The translations under genes and the position numbers were made by a program. Positions 1-13,513 of a stretch of DNA of 64,000 nucleotides are shown here, in pieces. The stretch is from Rhopalosiphum padi (taxonomy: Eukaryota; Arthropoda; Insecta; Hemiptera; Aphididae). The notes beneath the pieces were generated by a model that did not search any database, was not told where the DNA came from, and saw nothing but the letters and a program-made list of their open reading frames with translations. How positions within the stretch are numbered: position 1 is the first letter of the stretch; every line of letters starts with the position of its first letter. The DNA is taken from NCBI RefSeq assembly GCF_020882245.1, contig NC_083598.1:64145858-64209857 (forward strand), given 5' to 3'.

Positions 1-26
1 GATTCCATAAGCTCTTTCGTCTGGTT

Positions 27-65
27 ATTATTATCATTATTATTGTTATTATTATTATTATTATT
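27..65. repeat. (TTA)n microsatellite
   Basis: Imperfect trinucleotide run of TTA/TTG units at the window's left edge. Confidence 0.85.
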
Positions 66-111
66 GAAAAACATAAATTCTGCTTTTACTGTTCAATGGA
101 AGAATGTTATT

Positions 112-117
112 TTTATT
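112..117 (-). promoter_or_regulatory. Possible poly(A) signal AATAAA
   Basis: On the minus strand AATAAA lies about 650 bases downstream of the stop codon at 766. A closer variant, ATTAAA, lies at 736-731. Either could end the neurensin-like transcript. In DNA this AT-rich both motifs arise by chance, so this is weak. Confidence 0.2.
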
Positions 118-765
118 TGAAGAACAGTTTTCGGCGGAACAATTCGATAGATTTATATAACATTAGCACGCTTCAATACTACTTCCTGATACTGTTGATA
201 GGTAATAACACATTAACGAAATAATACATTTATAACAAATAAAATATCACAAACGACGTTAGACTCTGTATGCTTTAATAAAAAATGAAATGTTGCATTT
301 AAATCTAGAGAATACGACGGTATAATTAAAAGTTAATTTGGGCGTATAGTACGACGTTATTATGTTAAACTGTTTAACACCGTTCATACGCACTTTGTGG
401 GAGGAGACACACGATGAAAACTCCGCAAAACGTATTAAATATGAATTGAAACTACCACCGTCGATCTTCATTTATAGTGGGTGTACTAATATACTATAGT
501 TATCTTCTTTTTCAAAATTTCATGAGTGGAATATTTCAAGGTTTTTTTTTGTGCATTATCACATCACAAGCTTAAGCTTTATAAATACATAATAATATAT
601 ACTAATAATCGTCACAGTAATAATGATAATAATAATAACAACAATAATACTGTCTATATAGTTTATGCTACAACAGTATACGTAGGTACTCAATATTACA
701 GCATAATATCAATAATAATATAATAATATATTTAATAATATTGCGTTTTAAAATTGTATAGTCTT

Positions 766-1272
766 TTAACCGCTGTCGGCGAACTGCAGTTTTATGGCCA
801 ACGGGTCAGGCTGTACGTTCTCCAACGTGCCCGTGATGGGTATTCGGACCGTCTGTGCCTTAGTCGACGACGGTCGCTCCTGGCCGGTCCGCAGTTTCTT
901 AGCGGCCCGATCTTTGCTGTTGTCACCGATGACTACGACGCCGCTGCCGCTGTTCCTTATTACCGACGCCCAAAACCGGATGACGTTGAACACGACGCCG
1001 ACGGCGAACACCACCGAACCGATGTTACGGCACAAGGCCAAGTGATCGTTGAACGAAACAGCCCTCCGGTCGATCACCTCCATGTGTGAAGACCGGCCGA
1101 CTACCGGGTCCTTGGCTGGTATCAGGTGGCCGGCAGCCATCGCTATCGCACCCATGGCCATGACGGCCAGTCCAAATATCGCGAACGCGCCACTGCAGTG
1201 GTGATACCAACGGATTTCCGGTTCCACCAAGTATTTGAAGTCGTCGTCGTCGCTGCCACCACCGCCGTCATC
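766..1272 (-). CDS. Neurensin-like protein, C-terminal coding exon (two-pass membrane domain)
   Basis: This is the 3' coding exon: 168 codons and a TAA stop at 766-768. It starts straight after a polypyrimidine tract and CAG (minus strand, 1275-1273) and opens in phase 0. Assuming 140 residues come from the upstream exon, an acidic Gly/Asp linker (141-154) is followed by a hydrophobic helix at about 166-191, a loop with LIPAKD and AVSFN (211-215), a second helix at about 223-245, and a basic tail with RIPITGTLENVQP (283-295). Vertebrate neurensins have the same order: helix, L-V/I-P-x-K, AV-x-FN, second helix and a C-terminal IPVT...NVQP block. Neurensins are neuronal vesicle membrane proteins linked to vesicle transport and neurite growth; a neuronal role here is inferred from family. 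GC content is far above the flanks and the region is uninterrupted. A low-complexity membrane protein of another family is the alternative, but three matching blocks make that unlikely. Confidence 0.85.
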   Translation of the reverse strand, partial: DDGGGGSDDDDFKYLVEPEIRWYHHCSGAFAIFGLAVMAMGAIAMAAGHLIPAKDPVVGRSSHMEVIDRRAVSFNDHLALCRNIGSVVFAVGVVFNVIRFWASVIRNSGSGVVVIGDNSKDRAAKKLRTGQERPSSTKAQTVRIPITGTLENVQPDPLAIKLQFADSG

Positions 1273-1404
1273 CTGTCAAACAAAAATATAACGTTCAATC
1301 GGTCAGAGGATGATGATGATAATATAGACAAAGTCTACCAGGGACGGACTAGACTGGTCTGAGTGAATGGGCTGAGATGAGTCGTATTAAGTTCATACCT
1401 AACG

Positions 1405-1880
1405 CAGTGGTCTTCAACCTTTTTGACTCGCGACCCATTTTTCTGACCGTACATTTTTCGAGACCCAAGTAAGCTACAGTTAGCCACGAAGACCAAAAAC
1501 TAAAACGAAACTACATAAATATGGTCTAGACCGCTAGACTAAACGCAACTAACATTTACATAATAATAATACAAAATGTTTGTAATACAACGATATTAAC
1601 TGTGCATACAACAACAGTGATTTATGAAAATAATTTACAACATTTATAGATAAATAACAGGAGCTTTTATCGATCAAGTCGGGCTATCGCTATACTATAT
1701 TTCATTTGATTGTTCATTCTTATCTTCTACAAACATAAAATAGTACGGTTTACTTGGAAATTATTTTATCCGATGTCATATGACATACATAATATATTAC
1801 AATATTATATATAGTTTATGAGAATATGAATTTTTTAAATTTTAATCAAAAGAATTGTCGTGACCCAGTCGATTTAACGA
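1405..1880. mobile_element. hAT-like terminus and decayed interior
   Basis: The left end CAGTGGTCTTCAACCTTTTT followed by GACTCGCGACCCATTTTT is the classic terminal sequence of a widespread hAT family. A GTGACCCAG string near 1860 may be the remnant of the other side, but its terminal repeat is lost. It lies just inside the neurensin-like intron, about 130 bp from the terminal exon. Confidence 0.5.
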
Positions 1881-2119
1881 TCACTCACTATTTAAGACTA
1901 TTGTGTCAGCGAAAAATCGAATTGTCGATAAGTTTTAAGCGACTATAGCGGGAAGTTTCGTGCCGAAGTTTATTTACAATATGGCTATGCGCCACAGCAG
2001 GATATTAAAACCAAATATAGTTTTATGCCATTTGAGTGGTTGTTAGCTTGGACCGAAAGAGAATAATATACGACGTACCACACTGTCCACACTCCTCTCT
2101 GATTTATTTTATATTTATT

Positions 2120-2480
2120 TTTATTTTTTATCTCTATGATAAGTAATCGATGAAATGTTACGATTCACAGCTTGGAGCGCAGTTTTGAATAAAAAATGTT
2201 TGTACTTTTTTAACTAAAAAATTTCTACAGGAAAGTCAAATGCATTTTCTATGTTTGTTTAAGTGTTGCGATTTTTGCAATTCGTCCGTATAATAATGGT
2301 TAATAACTATTCTCCTGAAACGATTTTTATTTTTTGTTGTAATTCAAATACAAAAAAATAGTAACTTGAAATTTTCACCAAATACTTATTTATAATTTTC
2401 TATAGGGTTTCATTTTCAAAATACTTCGACTGTTTTTGAGTTATTTATAGATATATAAATCTTTTGATTTTGTATTCCTA
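2120..2480 (+). repeat. Aphid-type dispersed repeat, copy 1
   Basis: Contains ATAAGTAATCGATGAAATG and, further on, ACTTGAAATTTTCACCAAAT and CATTTTCAAAATACTTCGAC. The same blocks in the same order occur in the copies at 14230, 29490 and 47090. I recognise this block order as an abundant aphid repeat of unknown class. Confidence 0.55.
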
Positions 2481-5204
2481 TAAAGATGTCAAATAATGAT
2501 GAAAATTATTTACTAGGTCAAAATTTTTTAAAACAATACAACGTCCCACATTCTTTAGCCATATACAATTATTAAAAATACCTAAGTACACTTTTATTTT
2601 ATACGCAAATGAAGTTTAAATTTTTACAAATATAATTTTGTATTTTATAGTAAGCAATTTATAAAATAAAGTAAAATGTTCCCCATAAGAATTTTATGCT
2701 GGAACTAAAAAATCTTAAAAATAACATTCACAATTGTTTTTTTTATAGATATCTGTACTTCAAATTTGGATGAAATTACGTATTTTATCAATGAATTATA
2801 TAATATTATATCATAATAATGGTCATTATTTTGTTAAAATTCAAAAACATTATTCTTGGAGACCTTAAACTCTTACATATAATATTATGAATTTTGTTAT
2901 ACCTACGCAATAACATTTTCAAAATATGTTGATTAATTTAAAGATATTACCTAATTATAGTAAGAATTTATTCATACTGTTTTATTTTATTTACAGTAAA
3001 GTGTTATAAACTCAAAAGTCAATAACAATAATATAACTATAATACGGTATAAACATATATTATTATGATAATTAAATATTAATAATAAGATAAATGCTAT
3101 ATTTAAGTAAATTTTCATTGAAAAACCACCCTCAATATTAAAGATCGAAACATTTTTTCTACTATATATCGTGTATACTCACAAAAAAAACTCATCACTG
3201 TAAAATCAATACATTCATCGCTCTGCTTAGAATTTAAATGTAGGTTAATGTATGTAAAAAGTACATAATCATTTAATCTATGATATTCTCTCGTGGTTGA
3301 AGGTTTTTTTTTATTCAAACTTTGTTTGATTTGCCTATTTCCAAGAAGGGTCGAAAGGGAGAATATTTTAGTTTGAACAAATACAAATTTATGCATCTCA
3401 TTTTTTTTTAATGATTATATATTCAAGTTTATAATATTCAGTATGTGTATAATATTTAAGAGGAAATCTTGAAATTACTTTAAAAGTCAAATATTAAGCG
3501 ATGAAATTTGAAAATTGAAGTAAATAACAAAAGGATGACCAACACTTATTAAAATGCAAAATGCATACATGTTTCATAAAGACAGTAACGACCTACTTAC
3601 AAAGTTTGGTCGAATACAATTATAAGCCTAATTTTAAAACTTTATTATTAAAATAAAATAAAGTTTAAGTTAAAAAATGTTTCGTTATAAGAAAGAAATA
3701 CGTTAAAAAAAATGTAAGCGTTAAATATAATATATAATATTTAATTTCGATGAACTCCTTTATATATAACCATAACGTATTATATATTTCTGGGCCTTAT
3801 AATATACTCTACATAATAATGTACTAAATAATATATTTTGTATAATCCCTAAGGATATCGTGTTATTAATTACGATCGATCTACAATGTAATCGCAGTTC
3901 ACAGACCTCCTACAGCCGACAAATTTATGTTACCTAAGGTTAGGTTATATTAAACAAATATCATAACATTCATATTGCATTCGGGTAATAACTATTATTA
4001 TGAATACCTATGTTTTTTTTATTTGATAAATAGGGAGGTTTTTTTAGTGCAAGTACTCGCCAGTCGACATCGTCACTAATATAATACGCTATTATTATTG
4101 TGCCATTGTCATATACGTTTAAAACTATATTTCCTCCTTACAAAATCGTTCAATGCGTACAGAAATTTATTTAGAGTTCATGAAAAAATAATATGTTTAA
4201 CGGTTTGTTGGTATATATAAGCTCTTTGACGTTTTGAAAGTTTTATTTCATGATATTCTATAATATTCGTTTTTAAATTAATAGTTATTCGAACCTAGTA
4301 CTTCAAAATATAATATATATATATATATATATGAATTTGGCTATAAAAAGAAATACACTTTCATTTATAGCCTTGTTCAACATAACTTAATTACCTACCT
4401 TTTATTTTTTGTGAAGTGTTTACTTATTTATTTTTACGATATAGCGCACCACACTTGCATTATATTTTATCGGTATTCATGTTTGATTATATATGATAAA
4501 CCCACTATAATATTATAGAAGACTATATTGATGTATATATCACAGTCAGGTCGTTTATTAATTTTGAGTATATATCCGAAATAGGTAATGCTTATTTTAC
4601 CAAAAATGTATAAAAGAGCTCATATCAATAGGTTAGTAGGTACGGGTTTATTCATGTGTACACATAAAAAAATATAGTATTAGTATAAAGTATATAGTAT
4701 TTACGACGTTTATAATACGAATACTCTATAATACTTCCAAATAAAAAATAATACCTATAAACAGAATAGTGGAGAACGACTCTTTACATGAAAAATAAAA
4801 TACAACATTTTTGAATATTTAGTTATTAAAATAATAAAATATATTTTATTATTATCCAAAAAGCTATAATGCTGATAAAATATCGATTAATACTAAAGAT
4901 ATTTTTTATTTTTTTACTTGATCTATAATACAACGAATTTAACATACAAAATCATAAAAATATTTTAATGGTCAAATATTTTTGGAGTAGTATTACAGTT
5001 GGTAAGAATATATTATTTTTGTGACGTGGTGAACTTGGAATTCTTTAGAGGTTTATAAATATTACACCAATCCATCTATTTCACAAAAAACCTAATAAAG
5101 ACATTTACTGACATATTTTTAACTATCTATTATAGTAATTACTAAAATACTAGTTAATATAAAATATTATCTATTAGCCATTACTCACCGCCTAAAAAAA
5201 CTTA

Positions 5205-5247
5205 AAGGCGGCCGCTCTCAATTTTTGTCCGTTCGCCACGCCACTGT
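5205..5247 (-). mobile_element. Isolated transposon terminus (hAT-like)
   Basis: Read on the minus strand the block begins CAGTGGCGTGGCGAACGG and continues to GAGAGCGGCCGCC, much richer in GC than its flanks. CAGTGGCG is the same end type as in the nested element at 61345. No partner end was found. Confidence 0.4.
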
Positions 5248-8200
5248 ATTATAATATGTTAGATTAGACACATATTATTTTTCCGTTAAAATGTATACTA
5301 AAAATTTTCAAACATTTTATTTTATTGTTGAACTTATAGAGTTTTATATATTTTATTTAAAATCAAATTTCTCATTAATATTACTGTATTATTGTTTTTA
5401 TTCCAATGACCTAGGGAATCCAACTTTATTTTTAGACTATTTGGATCGAGATTTACAACTATTCCGGATTTTGTTGACATATAATGACCCCACGCCAATC
5501 TTTGACTTTTTCAGCATCTCACAGTTATGATTATATCTCTAAAATGTTATATATGAGCTACCTAACTAATAGCAAGGTACTGTACGCACCAATTTTATGA
5601 CGAAAATTCACAAAAACCATCGATTCTTCATTTATGCCGTTCAATAATGTTTTTTATACTATGATCTATAAAAAACAAACGATGATTAATAGCTTTCGAT
5701 TAAGTTAGTGGTGCCAACCAAAAAAGATATTATTAAAGAGTTACCACTGTCATTTGAGTTCAAAAACAAACTATAAAAGAAGTTTTATATCTGCGAACCT
5801 TTAAGGAAAACGTCGAATTTAACTATTATATGACAAATATAAATCTCATTTCTAAAAAGGATACGTAGCGGCATTGCTCTATATAGTGTACACAAGCATA
5901 ATATTATAGAGAATAATAAGTATTATATATAAAGTTTGATGTTCAATGTCCCATGTAAATTGAGCAGAATATTCTCAAACTGTGTAATCATATTGTTATG
6001 GATTTAAATTTTGGTAAAGATTTTCCGAGTTTGCCTTATAATAATATAATATTAACCAAAGGCTCTTGGCCGTTAACCTAAAAATGAATCTATATATCTA
6101 CATACTTAGAAATATAGTTACAAATCATAATGATTCCTGAACGTGTATTCTCGTTATTAAATGTTGAAAAAAATGTTTATGTTTAAATATCTATACGTAC
6201 CTCCTCCTAAAGGGATCTTAATTAAAGAACCGAATGAAAACGAACTACCCATGTGTTGCTTACAATCTAAGAAGCAACTTGACCATTTTCAAAAAAAGTT
6301 ATATCCATAATTCCTTGATAAACTCGAAGAGTATATTTAACTTCTTTTTTCAATCAATATGGGATACTATAGAGTTGATCATACGTGAATTTTATTTTGG
6401 TTCACAAAAATTGGATATTCTTTTTTATTTATATAAATGTTTTCCATTGGTTATAGATTATACTACGATTATATTTAAGTAATATAAGTATTTACCGCTC
6501 TAGTGTTCTACGTTATTATATAGATAAAAAAAAAATATCTTATTAAATTATTATTATTATATTAAATTGGTTTAATATTTTTGCATAATATTGTATTTTG
6601 TGTGATTTAAAGTCGATTTTGCGCTAACCGATTCGTTCAAATCCAATAAGTTTTACGTTAAATTAATATAACGTCATTGTATCAAGTATACTACCGTCTA
6701 CCAGTTTTTCTGTTTTTATTTACATTATTTGTTAATGGTTATTTCTATTGCAGTTTATAATGTATATTATTTAAATATTATAAAATCTTAAAAAATAAGA
6801 TCCATGGTCAAACAGATTTTGTTATCATATAAAGTGCCTATAAGGCTATAAGAAAATCTGTAATATTGGCAAACGAATTCGTCAACAAGAACGTCGAACA
6901 CACATATTTCTCTCGATTAAAATTTTAATGAAAACAAGGAATGATTAATTTACAATACTCTTCTTTGCCTCGCAAAAACATGTTCACATATAATAAAAAT
7001 GTTAACTGTTGAAATTTGTTTATATAATATGTAACCTGTTTTATTTTAAATTCATTTTGATGTTAACACATAAAAACAATTTCACCATAGTACTGACTAT
7101 AGCTTAAGATTTCAGAATAAATAGATACATTTAAAATAAAATAGCATTTTAAATGTATTCGTTTTATTATAAATTGCACGCATACTGTTTACTGTTTAGT
7201 ATACAGACTGCTGTTACTCTTATATTGCCATAAATTAGGTTATATTTTTACTGTGTAACTAATAAAGTCCTTTGGTCAAGTTTTTTCCATTTTTATATCA
7301 TACACATGCTTTTAAAATAGTAAAAACTATCTTATACAACGATTTATCAAACTATTTTAGAATTGTAGTGTTACCTAAAGTGACAGTTTTAAAATTACTT
7401 CTCTCAGACATTTATTTTATACTGACATAAATATTTTTACGGGCATGTTAACCAGAATAATATTTCTGTAACTAGTAAATAGGGGTAATCTAATAGTTTA
7501 AGGATAGTTGTATAGTGGTTTTGTTCTTGTTTATCTGAAACGTTTCAGTAGTCTAAATGTATTCTTTTTTTTGGATTATTGCAGTTAAATGTTGATATTT
7601 TTTTCGACAACTTCCGTGTACAAACCAAATTACAATTTCATGTATATCGTGATTATATTTTAAAATTATATTGTTTCCAAAGATATATACTTTAAAAATT
7701 GAATTAATCATTTTAAAATAATATGTTTGGATTAACTAAGATAAATTATTGTTCTTATAAGAACTCCTGCGGTTCATAATATTATTAGTGTATATTTAAA
7801 TGATATTTTACCGTCTCGTCTCATACAGTCATAACATTATATACTCAGTGATGCTTCTCACGAGTATTATTATTATTATTATTAAATAAAATGTATTCCT
7901 TTAATTTATTCAGTGTTAGTAGCTATCAAATATTCTTGGAATATCATAGCCTGTACATTTATATTTGTAACCTGCAGTACTTACACAATTATAGAGTGAA
8001 ATTTATTGTATAAAATTATTTTTATAAGAAATTATTGATCTTATTATACGTTTTAACACTCGTTTTACTTGAAAAATTATGCGAGATTTTATACTTAGAA
8101 AAATAACTACATACGAAAAAACTGATTTTTTTAAAAGATTATTAAAAATATTATAAAACATCAACCAATAAGCCCTTAACAAGACGTTCAAGATTACGAA

Positions 8201-8589
8201 TGTGATAAATTAATGACCGATATAATTATATAATTAAAACCTAATTTCTTTATCAGAGATGACATTCAAATTAAATAAAAAAAAATTACCTAGCTTACTC
8301 CGGAATAACATCCTAGTATATATTAAGTTTGTATAAGTAATGTATACATTATATACATACGTTTTATATATTTTTGAATAAAAATTACTTTATTCCATTT
8401 GTGCCTTAAAATCATTCTATGGTTCCTTTTTTACTACCTACATTTTACAACCAAACATTTTATGTGTCTTTTATCCGAAAAATAATACGAAATACCTATA
8501 CTATCACGTACATGTGAGCAAGGAAAAAAATGCACGCAATAAACACTAAAAACCAAGAGACGTGAAAATCGACATCATCGCAGTCCATT

Positions 8590-8614
8590 GATCACAGCTG
8601 TAACAGCTGAGCTG
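8590..8614. promoter_or_regulatory. E-box pair in the neurensin-like intron
   Basis: Two CAGCTG motifs at 8595-8600 and 8604-8609, with GAGCTG immediately after, sit in a short GC-richer patch (8560-8640). CAGCTG is a binding core for proneural bHLH factors. In an intron of a predicted neuronal gene this makes a plausible enhancer, but the evidence is motif-only. Confidence 0.2.
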
Positions 8615-11600
8615 TTTGATTATCGCGGATAAAACACAGTAGGTGTGTAAATACATATATATATATATATCATTAATATGTGGTTGTTGAAATTAAAACA
8701 ATTGCGGTCGTTAGTATGAACAACGAAAATAGCATTTAATATCACAGCACTCTCGTTGTAGTATCTTTGTATTTAACACCTTAGAGTATGCAATTTAAAT
8801 GTAATGTAATATAATGTAATATAATAGTGTTACCTTACATTAGTATAGAAAATACAATCTAAGCCCTTCAAAATGTTAACAAGTCTCCTAAAATAATACA
8901 CAATAGATAAACTGTATTGATACATTTTTAAATAATTAATACATTTCTCCCGACTTTTCCAATAGAGTTATTATATAATTATACGAATATACGATGCTTA
9001 TATTTTACACCTTTAAAATTTTGCTTGATAAAGGAAAAATACTTAATTTGTTATAATATGGTATAATTACTTGATAGTGCAACGTATTATTATGTTTATT
9101 TATTATAGATAAGTGAACAATGATTCACAAATATAATTTACAATAACATTTATTTTCAAATAAAAATTTGATGATATTATGTTTTGAAGGAGTCTAAAAG
9201 TTTAAGAAAAATAGTATTGAGAATATTAGTATAATACTAATGATTATCCAATTATAATTGGATCGTTTAAAACTGAAATAGATCATTAAGAATCAGAATA
9301 TTGATTTAATTATGTAATCATTTTTCAATTTATCAGTGGTATAATCATGGTTAAGAATTTATATAACATTTAAAGAACTACAATATATAAATACAACCTA
9401 ATTAATCTTGAAATATGTGCTAATAGAATACTCTAACGAATACAAAAAAGATAACAACAATTTAGAAAAATAATAAAATATAATTTTTTTTAAACTGAAT
9501 TGATTTTCAAAGTACTTAGTATTATTTAAAATTATAAAGGTATCCGAAAAACAAATATGGGTAAATTTGTTATTTGTTTGATAGTTAACTTTTTTTTACC
9601 TTAATTCTCTTATAAAAAAACGATTTATGAAAAACATAAAATCAATCTAATTTTAATCGCAAATTAGCAAAAAATAAACAATCAAAATTCTAAGAATAAA
9701 AGAATAAAATTATAAAATTGCATATTTGAAATCGTGGATTCATCTAACACAATTTGATTGCGTACTCTACTATTTTTATCTATATTCTATAATAATATTA
9801 GCAAATACTATAAAGTTTAAACTTTAATTATAACATAAATAATAATTATTATACAATATACATATCAATTAAGTAAAATAACAACGAAAGTAAATTAGGG
9901 TCATTTTCTAAATATGTGTAAATTAGTTCATAGTTGATAGGTATGTAATATGTATATTATAAATATTTTGTGATTAGATACATCTAACATTTATTTTTTA
10001 ATGATATATAAAATGACACTTGTGTAATCATAACATTATTTTTTGTGATATTTTTTCGCCGCACAACGCGTCCTACGCATTTACATTACCGACACAACAC
10101 TAGTAATGGTGTATTATAATATAGGTATTATAATTTATGGCAAGCAAATTATCTATAGATACGCAAAAGGAAGCCTTTGAGTTTTCATCATATTATTTTA
10201 AATAGAATTTCATGTTTATTCTCAAAAACTTCAAGGTCCCGATTACAATTTTAAAGTATAACAAATTAGACATAATTCATAGAAAAATTAAAAAATAATT
10301 TAATCTTAAAATTGCAAAAAAAAAAAAGTAAGTAAATCTTTATTTACGATCAAGATAATGAATTTCTCTTATTAATATATAATTATATAATTTTAGTAGG
10401 TATTTAATAAAACAAAACTATTTTAATATTATTAATATTAGATTTTCAATTGTTTTCATATACTTAGTCAAGTTTACTTACTATAGAACAAATATCGATA
10501 TGCACATCCAAATGAATGCCATAAAACGTATTAAACATCAATATTTTTGCAGGTTAGGTAAACGGTATACGTCCCTTATTGAATTAGTACAATAATTCAA
10601 TAATTATATATAACATTAACTAAGTATGTAGATATAAAAACTATACACTATACATATATTAAACAATGTTAACTTTTTCAGATGGTAGACTGAATTTATC
10701 AATTTCTTTTGAGACTAAGGTCAAAAGAAGGTAATAATCAACTCATTAAAATAAGAAAAATACCTGAAATTAAACAATTTAGTTTATTTAAATTTAAGGA
10801 ATGTTACTTTTTCGCTGATGAATAAGAATGGCTATATTATATATTTATATATATCAAGGGAAATATTATTAAATAAATTATATTGATCGCAAATATTCCG
10901 TTTAAACAAAAAAAATATTATTTTTTAATTTTTTTATTTAATTACTATCTTCTCATTACTAGTTTGTTCTATCTTATAGATATTTAGTGTGTATTTTTAT
11001 TGTTAAATATGTTAACAACATATTATATATATATATAAATATACGTATATAATGATAATTAATATTTAAACAGTATTTGTCAATCTATAAACAGTTAAAA
11101 ACATGTTTAACAATACCTAACTGTAACTTAATACTTGGATATTATTTTTAAAATAGCTATAATAAAATAATTTCTCATTAAGGACAATTATATTGAATTG
11201 AAATTCTATCAATACATAATACATCAACCAACATAGATGGTAGTAAGTACACATAAAATTTTATAGTGATTTCAATAAAAATAGTTTTAATTATATTTAA
11301 ATAATATATCAATTTAAATACCTAGTTGAAATTACGTCTGTACTGGAGTGACCCAACGCCAGCATTTTAATTTTTAATTTTATCTGCTTTATTTAACATG
11401 CACTTGTGGAACATTAGTTGGGCGATCATTGTTTTATGTAAATTTACGGTGGTCGTAGTTAGTGGTCATTATTTTAGCTTATGTCTATTATCACAGAGCA
11501 AATAGCTATATTATTTGTAGTACGTAAACAGTAATTTGATAATGGATAATTGATATGATATAACTTAAGAGTCATAGTTCTAACTAACATTTTGAAATAA

Positions 11601-12842
11601 CCTATTTATACTATAAATCAAAATGAATAGTAATAATAGTTTCAATATTTAAAGATCATCCATTTAGTTATAAATTATAATTACAAATGTTATAACTAAA
11701 ATAATAAATTATCTAACCTGTTAATAATAATTAAGTTAAGAAAAAATAAATATGAAATTTACCTTAAAAGAACAAATAATTAAACAAAGTAAATTATTGA
11801 TCGTTAATGAAATTTTTATAAATTAAGTAACTAAAATTTTAAATTATTTATGTCAATCTACGTATGTTCTAAAGTCAGTTTAAAATCATAATTATTTTAT
11901 TTTTATAATTATTTTATACACGTTAAAAAAAATTAAAAAATAAAATGTAATGTAAAAATTACATTAGTCAAGTCACTTGACCCAAGTGAAATAAAATTCT
12001 ATTTAAATGTATTTTAGCATTTACAGAAATTTTAAATCAGAAATTAGTTTTTAAAACATTCTGTTTCAAAGAAAATATTTATTTTTTATTCTACGAATAG
12101 ATTTTAACCTTATAAATTATTTATTCTCTTTAGCTCATTTTATTTCTTTTTCCTTACTAAAGTTAATCTTCTTGTTTGGATTTGGCATTAAAAAAATTTA
12201 TTCTCTCTAGTAAATTATTAAATATATCTTACGATAAATGAAATATAAATGCCAATGAATCGTCCTACAACTCATTCATTGTGTAATTACTGTAAAAAAA
12301 CTTAAATTACAAACAATTTTATGTTATTATTGCTATCGTTTATAATTGTATTATTTTTTAAATAATAATTGCCACCTTGAAATAAGATGTCTTAAAATAG
12401 CAATATCAACTTAAATTTTAGCATTAGAATTACGTTTTTGAAAATAGTCACAGCTATTAAATAATATATTTGTTACAAAAATATTATGTTTATACAGATT
12501 CCTGTGATATGGTTGTAATAACTATTGATTTATAAAAAATATATATATTATATACATATAGATATAAAGTACTACTAGTATTACTTATGGTAAAATATGA
12601 AAATTAATTTAACATTTATTAATATTTATATTCATAAAAAACTACAATCCAATCCTGCTCTTTATTTAATAATTAATTTATTGATAAATCTGTATAGGTC
12701 ATGACTCACAATACATTTAACAATTTTATATATGAAGTAACGATATCTAATTTTAAATTCTGACTGCACATTGATGATACGTTAATCAGTTTTTAAACAA
12801 TTCAAAAAATCGTGAATATGGGTACTCAAATAATATTATTAC

Positions 12843-13060
12843 TAGGGCTTTGAAGTTGTAGGAGTGCATTCTTTTTTTGTGATCGTGAAACGTAACTTTA
12901 TAAGTAAATAATTTAATTATGTAACAACAAATCAATTTATGAAACTTTTATTTTGCATTTTTTGACGTTTTTAATTTTTTAGATAATTTTTTGACTTTAT
13001 AGGTCATATTTTCCTTTTTTAGTTAATTTCCCGGTATTTTTAATTAAATTCCATTAATCA
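12843..13060. repeat. Partial relative of the 54458-55107 element
   Basis: It starts TAGGGCTTTGAAGTT, a near match to that element's terminus, and shares interior strings such as TTTTATTTTGCATTTTTTG and AGGTCATATTTTC. The opposite end is not found. It lies inside the neurensin-like intron. Confidence 0.4.
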
Positions 13061-13513
13061 ACATCTTTAAAAACCTTTTAAAAAATGTTTCAAGCAAATA
13101 GTATTATTAATAAGAATCAATCAAAATTCAAATTAAGTCAACTTTTTTATATATATATTTTTTTTAAATAAATTGTTATGTTGTTAATTTGTTATGCATA
13201 TCATTTACTTATATCAATATAATTATAAAAATTAAATTAAAAACCATTTTTAAGCGCATATTTTATATGCATTTTTTAAGTTTTTTTATTGCATTAAATT
13301 CATATCCCTAATTATTACATAACTCAGCTTTACCTAACCTAACCAAAAATATGGCATATTATGATCTGAACATTAACTCATTAATAAGTTATACAAATTT
13401 CATTAACGGAAAGGTTGTGTTAAATCTAAAAACTACTTTAAGTATTTATTTAGTTAACTAGTACATCCACGTATAAGTAATAATAATAATAACTAACTTA
13501 CTAATATACAAAC

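Larger units (their letters stand above)
1273..13513 (-). other. Intron of the neurensin-like gene (~12.2 kb)
   Basis: Seen: donor GTTTGT at 13513, acceptor ...TTTTTGTTTGACAG ending at 1273, same phase on both sides. The intron is very AT-rich and has no long open frame with a recognisable domain. It holds repeat debris entered separately: a hAT-like end near 1405, an aphid-type repeat at about 2120-2480, a terminal-repeat remnant at 5205-5247, a pair of E-boxes near 8600 and a repeat end at 12843. The remaining stretches show only A/T runs and short microsatellites. An additional small in-phase exon inside the intron cannot be excluded, but the two coding exons give an unbroken family match without one. 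Confidence 0.7.

Noticed and set aside
754..1089. Plus-strand open frames over 754-1089
   Set aside because: They are antisense to the neurensin-like terminal exon, which has the family match and splice site.
5291..5530. Hydrophobic 79-codon plus-strand frame
   Set aside because: Leu/Phe/Tyr/Ile-rich translation typical of AT-rich DNA; no motif, no splice context.
6234..6482. 82-codon plus-strand frame
   Set aside because: Same reason: AT-rich composition, no recognisable domain.
11945..11985. GTCAAGT-C-ACTTGAC near-palindrome beside a TAATGTAA/TTACATTA pair
   Set aside because: Short hairpins like this are frequent at this base composition and show no terminal or flanking duplication.
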